Source: Candidatus Omnitrophota bacterium (lineage in GTDB: Bacteria; Omnitrophota; Gorgyraeia; Zapsychrales; JANLHA01). From it: DNA of 44,860 bases. Under the pieces are notes generated by a model. It did not search any database, was not told the DNA's origin, and worked only from the letters and a program-made list of their open reading frames with translations. Every line of letters begins with the position of its first letter. Within the stretch, counting starts at the first letter, position 1. The position numbers were made by a program, and so were the translations under genes. The DNA lies in contig JAKQKX010000054.1 of NCBI GenBank assembly GCA_029560465.1, positions 1-44,860 of the forward strand, given 5' to 3'. Shown here one piece after another: positions 38,778 through 44,860 of the stretch.

Positions 38778-39708
38778 ATTTAAGCTCGCTTTCAAAATCC
38801 TTAAAAGTGTCAACGCTTTTTGAAGAAAGACTAAACCTTGAAGAATTTCGATAAAGCCCTTTCGCCGTTAAATATTCTTTTGTCACCGGAAGAAGAACGT
38901 GTCGGCAGTTTGGATGATACGGGGGCCGCTCTTCTAATACCGGGAAATCCGGGTTCGTCCCAGAGACTGAAAAAATCTTTCCCTGGAACGGGTCGCAAAG
39001 ATCACAAGACCCGGAATGGACAGAAACCTGGACGAGATCAATCCCATATTGCAACGCAGAATTTACGCTCGCTGTATTGGACGCCTCCATAAACCTCGCC
39101 CGCGTGACCATCCGGCTATATGCCTCCGGGAGATAATTCTTACCATTGATTGTTATGAGCCGCTCGTCGTCAATCCTTTTCTTAAATTCCTCTGCCAACC
39201 GGCCGGATATCTGCCGTCGCGTCTGCCCTTCAATCATCCCCTCGGCGAGCATTTTAGAAATCTGCTTATCCTCAATTAATTTTTGCTGTGTCATTTTTAT
39301 AATGTTTGTGATGTTCCGTTTTATTGATTGATTCGCCGTAAGAAAATCAATCGTCATTGAATCAACGAGCACATTGATTGCGCTCTTATGAATAACAGCG
39401 TCGTAATTAACATACCTGGAAACATTAAGTGCCCGGATCCTATCTTGCGATAGATCAAGCCCGGCGTAATAAGCATGGGCCCCGGCTTTTTTAGCCCAAT
39501 CTCTAACAACCTGGTTTAAGGATATTATCTCGGCGTTGATCTGCGCTAATAAATATTCTGTCCTGGCTTTCTGGTAGTCCGTTAAGTCCATTAAATTTAT
39601 CTGCCTAAGGAGCCGTTTTTTTGACGCCCGGTAAATGGCAACAAGCTCCTCGATCTTTTTCTCGAGGAATATTTCACGCGCAAACCCGCGCAGCTCATTA
39701 AACGGCAT
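38770..39708 (-). CDS. Minor head protein (SPP1 gp7 / Mu F-like)
   Basis: 312 aa. The N-terminal helical region (EKKIEELVAIYRASKKRLLR) is followed by a domain with RMVTRARFMEASNTASVNSA, then SVHSGSCDLCDPFQGKIFSV and PPYHPNCRHVLLPV, i.e. the C-x2-C...H-x2-C zinc-like motif of phage minor capsid proteins. Such proteins attach to the portal and can be ejected with DNA. TAATG overlap with the upstream connector. It is unusual to find it well after the capsid gene, unless the genome is circularised. Confidence 0.75.
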   Translation of the reverse strand: MPFNELRGFAREIFLEKKIEELVAIYRASKKRLLRQINLMDLTDYQKARTEYLLAQINAEIISLNQVVRDWAKKAGAHAYYAGLDLSQDRIRALNVSRYVNYDAVIHKSAINVLVDSMTIDFLTANQSIKRNITNIIKMTQQKLIEDKQISKMLAEGMIEGQTRRQISGRLAEEFKKRIDDERLITINGKNYLPEAYSRMVTRARFMEASNTASVNSALQYGIDLVQVSVHSGSCDLCDPFQGKIFSVSGTNPDFPVLEERPPYHPNCRHVLLPVTKEYLTAKGLYRNSSRFSLSSKSVDTFKDFESELKYV

Positions 39709-40430
39709 TAATTAACGTCCTCCAGATCATCCCTGGTTATTTCTCCGGTATAAAACCCGCATCCCTGGTCATAGGCGCTTAACAATAAAAGCACCTCTGG
39801 CGGGATGGGGAGCTTCCCACGGATTGATGCGTCGTAAGTTTCTTTAGATATCCCCGCCGAGAGAACACCTTGCGCTTGCAGGCCCAGGCGCCTAAGAGAA
39901 TCTTGTCCATGAATCGCTAAATATAAAGCCATTTCGCACTGTGCTTCTTTCATAGCGGCAGATGCTGCCGTCGGGAAGCTAAACCTCGTCGAGCCCGTGA
40001 GCTGTTTGTATGCCGTGATTATCAGCGCTTTTTTATCTCTATCCGTTGTCCCGTCCCAAACATCACTTGCCCCGAACCTTGTCGCGAAGTATATCTCTGC
40101 TTCCTCGGCTGTTACCCAAGTATTGACGCCGACCTCAAGCCCCTCGCCCCAATCGTCCCCGGCCGGGGCAATGCTTTCCCCGACGACTCGATAAAACTCC
40201 TCACGCTTGCTGTTAATCGTTGCGTCGTTCGCCTTGAGAGTTAATGTGCCAAATTCAACAGGAATAAAATCCGGGACTTTCCATATCTCATCACGGACAA
40301 AAACCATATCCCCAAGCTGAACAACGTCGCCGGATGTGTCGAAAATAACATAAGTAACGGCGTCCGTTTCCGCGGACTCAGGAATTGGGATAAGAAGATC
40401 AGCCTTTTCATTCAGCGTTATATTAATCAT
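39708..40430 (-). CDS. Head-tail adaptor (gp6-like / DnaT-like fold)
   Basis: 240 aa. C-terminal half TWVTAEEAEIYFATRFGASD, VWDGTTDRDKKALIITAYKQ, LTGSTRFSFPTAASAAMKEA, QCEMALYLAIHGQDSL fits the adaptor helical bundle (head-tail connector gp6 or DnaT-like phage family). The N-terminal about 80 residues are an extra beta domain (FIPVEFGTLTLKANDATINS). GGAGGGCGGTTG before ATG 40430. First of the connector block. Confidence 0.7.
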   Translation of the reverse strand: MINITLNEKADLLIPIPESAETDAVTYVIFDTSGDVVQLGDMVFVRDEIWKVPDFIPVEFGTLTLKANDATINSKREEFYRVVGESIAPAGDDWGEGLEVGVNTWVTAEEAEIYFATRFGASDVWDGTTDRDKKALIITAYKQLTGSTRFSFPTAASAAMKEAQCEMALYLAIHGQDSLRRLGLQAQGVLSAGISKETYDASIRGKLPIPPEVLLLLSAYDQGCGFYTGEITRDDLEDVN

Positions 40431-40444
40431 TCAACCGCCCTCCG

Positions 40445-41617
40445 TTATCTACCGCGAGATTGTTTAATCAGCGCCGGGAGATCATGCCCCGCTTGTCCGG
40501 CGGTATAAGAGCCAGGGATTTCGATCATCCAGGGGTCCCCGGCAGCAGCCGCCCCTTTTAAATATGTCCCGGCAAGCCCGGCAGAAGAATACGCAGAAAT
40601 ATTATAGTCCCAGACATCAGCCGCAGTTATTCCTGTCCCGGATCCCGCGAGAGAAACTTGTCCGTCGAGATAATACCCGAATGTCCCGGGGTTGGCATAC
40701 CCGCTTTGGAGTTCATTCCAGATAGCCGCAATCCCGGCAGAGCTTAAAGAATAATCTGATTTATCGTTATTTGTATCAATCGTCCCGCCGGTGATCTCTC
40801 TTGTTTCATAATCCCAGACATCCGCGGCGGTTAAACTCGATGAACCGGCAGCGCTTACTTGTCCGTCCAGATAATAGCCGAATGTGCCATCGGTTATATG
40901 CTCGCTTTGATCTTCGTCCCAGACGGCGTCTACAATATCCGCAACAGTTAACCCCCCGCCTGCGGCGTTATCGGCGATCTCTTTGACAACGGACCCAGAT
41001 ATCGCAGAGGCGTAAGTCGTCGTTGAGCTTGTGTCAAAGAAATCCGCGAGCGCCTCCGCCGTTAATCCCGTAATACTCCGAGACTCAACAGCCCAAACAG
41101 AGGCGGCTGTTATATCGTTTAGCGCGTCGAGCGTTGTTTTTGTGCCGGAAATTGAATACCCTTCCTTGTCATTATTCGTCGCGACAGTTACTTGATTTGA
41201 AGAATAATCGAAAGTGCTCGTCCCGATATCCTGATAAGAAACCAACAGCGATTGGTGGTCGCCGTAATCATAGCTCGCGTTGTTAATCAAAAAGAGATAT
41301 TGTTCTGCGGTCGTCTCGCTCGCCGGGGGATTATAAAGATAATAATAAAACCCCTCGGTCGAATCTTCCGAAAGTTGAATTGCCTTTGTCGTCCATCCCG
41401 ACGCCTTAAAAGTTGAGTCGTCAAAATCAAGCCAATATCCGTCACTCTGTTTTTGAATCTTTAACGTCACAGTTTCCGACGGGACATGAGCGCCAAAAAC
41501 GTCGAGAATATGATAGACTAACCGGTAGTTGTCTTGAACGTTCCTTATTACCGCCAGGCACGGCGTCGTAATTAAAAGGAGCGCAACAGCCACAAAAAGC
41601 ACACTCAACCTTTTCAT
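40445..41617 (-). CDS. Exported repeat protein (VWDY/GTFGYYLDGQV repeats)
   Basis: 390 aa; Sec signal peptide MKRLSVLFVAVALLLITTPC with LAV after. The N-terminal beta domain (FGAHVPSETVTLKIQKQSDG; YYYLYNPPASETTAEQYLFL) resembles domains in environmental phage structural proteins. The C-terminal half repeats AADVWDY, then GTFGYYLDGQVS two to three times. Good ribosome site (AGGAGGGTCGAGAAG). Exported, or a virion appendage that goes through the Sec path; the signal peptide makes the first more likely. Confidence 0.65.
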   Translation of the reverse strand: MKRLSVLFVAVALLLITTPCLAVIRNVQDNYRLVYHILDVFGAHVPSETVTLKIQKQSDGYWLDFDDSTFKASGWTTKAIQLSEDSTEGFYYYLYNPPASETTAEQYLFLINNASYDYGDHQSLLVSYQDIGTSTFDYSSNQVTVATNNDKEGYSISGTKTTLDALNDITAASVWAVESRSITGLTAEALADFFDTSSTTTYASAISGSVVKEIADNAAGGGLTVADIVDAVWDEDQSEHITDGTFGYYLDGQVSAAGSSSLTAADVWDYETREITGGTIDTNNDKSDYSLSSAGIAAIWNELQSGYANPGTFGYYLDGQVSLAGSGTGITAADVWDYNISAYSSAGLAGTYLKGAAAAGDPWMIEIPGSYTAGQAGHDLPALIKQSRGR

Positions 41618-41643
41618 TCTTCTCGACCCTCCTAAGAGTATGA

Positions 41644-44600
41644 TTATTTTAGGATTGTCCCCTTAAGGATAACTCTCCCCTTAAAAAGGATACTATATTC
41701 TTCTTCCTCAACCGGCGTCTCCGACGGGAACAACAGGGAATAAAGATTCTGTGTAAGCGTCTTAGCGGTCCCTGTAAAATTGCCATAATTAAACGCTTCA
41801 TCATCCCGAGTCCCAGGCGTCCCATCCGCGCCAAGTTCGGTGTTCTCAACGCTGTTATGCTCATTGTCAGACATTGTCAGCCACCCGAAATTCTGCCCTT
41901 CGGAGTTACCGCTCCCGACATCCCAAAGATTAAACCAATTCTGCCCGAGAAAACAGTAATGCCCGGCGGAGTTTTTATAGTTATATTTTACAACAGAATC
42001 GTCGTAATAATCCTGTGCACGGATTTCTTGCGTCATGTGGATTAATGGTTTTGACGGGCACCCGGAAAAGTAGTTGCCTTTCGCGATAACGTATTCTGTC
42101 GAGGCCGGGAGCCAATGGTTGAGGTTGATACACCGATACCCATAACATGACCGCCCAACTGCATTAGCACAGGTATAATGCCCACCAACACAGTAAGCTT
42201 GTCCAAGAGTTATTTGAGTAGGAGTTACTTCCGCAAGGTCAGTCCGTAACCGGCAAGAATATCCGGACCCGTCGGTTCCTTCCGCAAAGGTTTTGTTTGA
42301 AACAACCGATTCAGATCCGCTAGCCCCAACTAATTTTCTGTGCCATTGTGAGTGCTCCCACGGGTCATAAAAATCAGCGTCGGAGTCATAGAGAATATTA
42401 TACGAGCGTAATTCATAGTTTATGCTATTTCCCGTAACCCCTTCGTCAACGAGATAAAGCTTGTCAGTTAATAATGCCCCGTTCCAAACCGCACCCTCGC
42501 GCCCTCCGTGAAAAGCCACGTCGGAACATACAACCGGCTCGGCGTCCATATTGCAGAACACCGTCGCGCACCACCTGGCAGAGCCAGGCGTACACGCATT
42601 ATCAGCAAGTGCAAGTGTAGTTGCGGCGTGATATGGTCCCCTATCAACCACAACCGTGTCGCTTGTATCAGAATCCAGGACGATTTTACCTGTGTTCCCG
42701 GATTCGTTGGTGACGCCGCGGATAAGGACAGTATACCGCACTTCCTCGACGGAACCGGATGCTCCTCGCGGTGAATCGACTTCCGCATGATGCCAAAAGC
42801 TATTTAGCCAGATCGGCATTGAAGTTTCACCGGAAAGATTCAAAGGGATTTGCATATCGCCCATAGGCACTATCGCATCAAAATATTTCTCAGAAAAATC
42901 CTCCGACATAAACCCATACCACCGGGCGTATTTTTCATGGATGTCTTTATCGAAATCCTGCTTGAATGTCACAGTGAGCTTTTTGTTTCGGAACCGTGCA
43001 TCCATCCATGACGAGTATGTCTTCGCCCACCGACGCCAAAAGAGTTCTGACATTGTGTTCATATCAAGGAGCACTTGCGGAGGGGTTGAGGATTCCGGCA
43101 TAGATGCCGTTTCATAAGCCGTTAAATCTGTTATGTTAGCATTTGAAGAATTTTTAACATGGCCGTAGACTTCACCGATTGTTGATAATGTCGCCGAGGT
43201 ATTTGCTTCCGCTGTTAAATTATCCGCAGAGCTTAATGTCATTGATGTTGCAGTATAGGAGACAACTTCATAGATGCCGTCGTTATTAGATGAACCGGTT
43301 ACTTTGATATAATTTGGCACTGGCGAGAAATCCCATGTGTCGCCGGAGATTGTGATTGTGTCGGGGTTAGAATTTGAGAATGATATATTTGAGCTCCCGG
43401 TTTTCGTGTCGGTTGAGTCTGCATTATCACATTTATAAACTTCTTCCCACGTCTCAAAATTTGTCCCCCAGGCGGTGTTTAAATTTGAAAGCGCCGCGGA
43501 GTCTTTTTCAGAGGAAACATATCCCGCCACCCCGGGCCAATCGCTCCAAATCGTTGTCTCGTCGCTTCCGTCGAACATAATGTTTGAAACAAAAACGCTC
43601 TCTCCCCCGTCGGTATATTCAGCGCGGAGAAAATTAGTATAGAACGCTTTCGTTTGGCTTGTTTCCGTTCCGTTATTAACTCTCGACACGAACGGATGAA
43701 ACCCGGAATGAATTGCCCCGTGATTAACCCGCGCACCAGATGTGTTAAACTTCCAATCCACAAAACCTGTTGTTGCGTTATATGTTGAGACCATATTAAC
43801 GTCCGGCTCATCCTCGACTTTAAGCCCCATGCAGTACGGAGACGCGGCGCAGTTCTTCCATCCGGAATTATAAGGCGTAATGTGATACGCCTGTTGTGTC
43901 GCACCCATAGCCGGGAACGCCCCGGAATCAAGCGTCGCCCAGATTGCCGTTTCAAAATCGGGGTCAAAAACATCATGGATAATTGTTCCGGGCTGAACCT
44001 CGACGACACTTGAATATGACCAACTGTAACTTGGCCGCCAATATAATGATGGGCGCACAAGCGGCAGATACGGCATATAATATTCGCTTGTCACGTCTGG
44101 GTCAGCGCCAGGATATAAGGCCGGGTTGATGTACTCGACGAGGGCGTTAAAATGCCATCCTTTAACAGTTGGGATTCTGTGCATTTCATAGGGGTCTGTG
44201 TTCCCATATTTATAAGCGAGGACTTGATTAAGCGTGTACCCGTGTGGGTCAACACCTTTCCCGTTATTGTTCGCCCCCGCATAAAAATTATTTATCCCCT
44301 GAAAGAGCCAAACATTGTCTTGCGGTGAAGTTAAAACATACCTGTCCCCCTCAAGATGCGGGCCCGGCCAATCTTCCAAAATCCTGTACTCATCATCCCC
44401 GTCGTTGTAGTCGTTCAGCCCTCGGTAATCCCCGCCTGTCCTGTCCGACTCCATAACAGTTATCGTATTAGAAGTATTCCCGACGATCTCAAAATACATG
44501 TGCGTCCCGACGTTGGGTTGGAGGTTATAACCGATAAATTGGTCAGGAGTCCAGCTCTGCGTAGTGTCGGTCAAGGTTAGCGCTGAAACGCTCGTCGCGT

Positions 44601-44799
44601 GAGCGCTCCCGTCGGCGTTACGGTTGACCGTCGTTATCGTCGAGACCGGTTTATCAGCAAACCCACCGAACCCGTCGAGGTTATCCGGCGCTGCAAAAGC
44701 CGGTGGCACAACAGGCGAAACTGTCGCGCAAGAAACAACAACTAAACACAGGACTAAAAGACTCGTTAATCTACTCATAATGACACCCCATTTTTTCAT
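41644..44799 (-). CDS. Giant exported lipoprotein with glycoside hydrolase-like region
   Basis: 1051 aa. Start ATG 44799 after GAGGGGGCTAT. N-terminal signal with lipobox-like VVVSC (about C23). The middle has a TIM-barrel-like stretch typical of GH42-type or related hydrolases: FYTNFLRAEYTDGGESVFVS and LNTAWGTNFETWEEVYK, with acid residues (VEDEPDVNM; MSEDFSEKYFD) whose catalytic role I cannot prove. About 16 Cys in the C-terminal third (GGHYTCANAVGRSCYGYRC) suggest disulfides, which require export. Ends in EEEYSILFKGRVILKG. Probably polysaccharide-active or a surface adhesin; it is the first gene after the circular junction. Confidence 0.65.
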   Translation of the reverse strand: MKKWGVIMSRLTSLLVLCLVVVSCATVSPVVPPAFAAPDNLDGFGGFADKPVSTITTVNRNADGSAHATSVSALTLTDTTQSWTPDQFIGYNLQPNVGTHMYFEIVGNTSNTITVMESDRTGGDYRGLNDYNDGDDEYRILEDWPGPHLEGDRYVLTSPQDNVWLFQGINNFYAGANNNGKGVDPHGYTLNQVLAYKYGNTDPYEMHRIPTVKGWHFNALVEYINPALYPGADPDVTSEYYMPYLPLVRPSLYWRPSYSWSYSSVVEVQPGTIIHDVFDPDFETAIWATLDSGAFPAMGATQQAYHITPYNSGWKNCAASPYCMGLKVEDEPDVNMVSTYNATTGFVDWKFNTSGARVNHGAIHSGFHPFVSRVNNGTETSQTKAFYTNFLRAEYTDGGESVFVSNIMFDGSDETTIWSDWPGVAGYVSSEKDSAALSNLNTAWGTNFETWEEVYKCDNADSTDTKTGSSNISFSNSNPDTITISGDTWDFSPVPNYIKVTGSSNNDGIYEVVSYTATSMTLSSADNLTAEANTSATLSTIGEVYGHVKNSSNANITDLTAYETASMPESSTPPQVLLDMNTMSELFWRRWAKTYSSWMDARFRNKKLTVTFKQDFDKDIHEKYARWYGFMSEDFSEKYFDAIVPMGDMQIPLNLSGETSMPIWLNSFWHHAEVDSPRGASGSVEEVRYTVLIRGVTNESGNTGKIVLDSDTSDTVVVDRGPYHAATTLALADNACTPGSARWCATVFCNMDAEPVVCSDVAFHGGREGAVWNGALLTDKLYLVDEGVTGNSINYELRSYNILYDSDADFYDPWEHSQWHRKLVGASGSESVVSNKTFAEGTDGSGYSCRLRTDLAEVTPTQITLGQAYCVGGHYTCANAVGRSCYGYRCINLNHWLPASTEYVIAKGNYFSGCPSKPLIHMTQEIRAQDYYDDSVVKYNYKNSAGHYCFLGQNWFNLWDVGSGNSEGQNFGWLTMSDNEHNSVENTELGADGTPGTRDDEAFNYGNFTGTAKTLTQNLYSLLFPSETPVEEEEYSILFKGRVILKGTILK

Positions 44800-44860
44800 A
44801 TAGCCCCCTCATTTATGCGTCAGTTGAGGTTCTGCTACCGCAAAAACAACAATAACCGTT

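Noticed and set aside
1-44860. Temperate phage with integration module
   Set aside because: No integrase, excisionase or att-like pair was recognised. HTH genes alone do not prove lysogeny.

Overview
The window looks like one complete tailed-phage (Caudoviricetes) genome of siphovirus type. It has small and large terminase, portal, protease/scaffold, capsid decoration and major capsid genes, head-tail connectors, tail terminator, tail tube, frameshifted tail chaperones, a short tape measure, tail-tip proteins (including an NlpC/P60 peptidase and a gpL-like Fe-S protein), a fibre and a lysis cassette. A holin-like gene, an overlapping Rz/Rz1-like spanin pair with a lipobox, and other lipoprotein or Sec signals point to a Gram-negative (diderm) host. 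Promoters are sigma70-like and ribosome sites are AGGAGG-like. No integrase, partition gene or reverse transcriptase was seen. The host cannot be named from the sequence.

Layout: (a) 11.2 kb down to 1, minus strand: late operon with terminase, portal, protease, decoration protein and capsid, then two glycosyltransferase genes, a membrane/coiled-coil protein and exported or repeat-rich proteins. The last gene runs off the left edge. (b) 44.8 down to 27.4 kb, minus strand: a giant exported lipoprotein, another exported protein, connectors, tail genes, fibre and lysis cassette. If the ends are joined, the cut left-edge gene stops 8 codons past the junction and 35 bases before the next start. The capsid block then runs directly into the connector block, so the molecule is probably circular or circularly permuted and (a)+(b) form one late operon. 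(c) 22.0 down to 11.3 kb, minus strand: early genes for recombination and replication: two Cas4-like PD-(D/E)XK nucleases around a putative annealing protein, a RecF/SMC-like ATPase, a lambda O-like initiator with iteron-like repeats inside it, a RusA-like protein, small membrane proteins and HTH regulators. (d) 22.1 to 27.5 kb, plus strand: three more glycosyltransferases, a DNA methyltransferase, small cysteine-rich proteins and a structured tRNA-like RNA.

Control: two divergent sigma70-type promoters with a dyad between them (21985-22060) drive (c) and (d). A perfect-consensus promoter lies at 13134-13161. A late promoter is followed by a terminator just ahead of the terminase (11184-11270).

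Most unusual items: an XRE HTH domain fused through a membrane segment to a GH24 lysozyme; a roughly 188-nt RNA with tRNA acceptor, D and T arms but a large insert instead of a normal anticodon arm; five glycosyltransferase genes plus four phage proteins with Sec/lipoprotein signals, suggesting a programme that remodels the host surface; and a 94-bp perfect inverted repeat 11 kb apart inside two paralogous genes.
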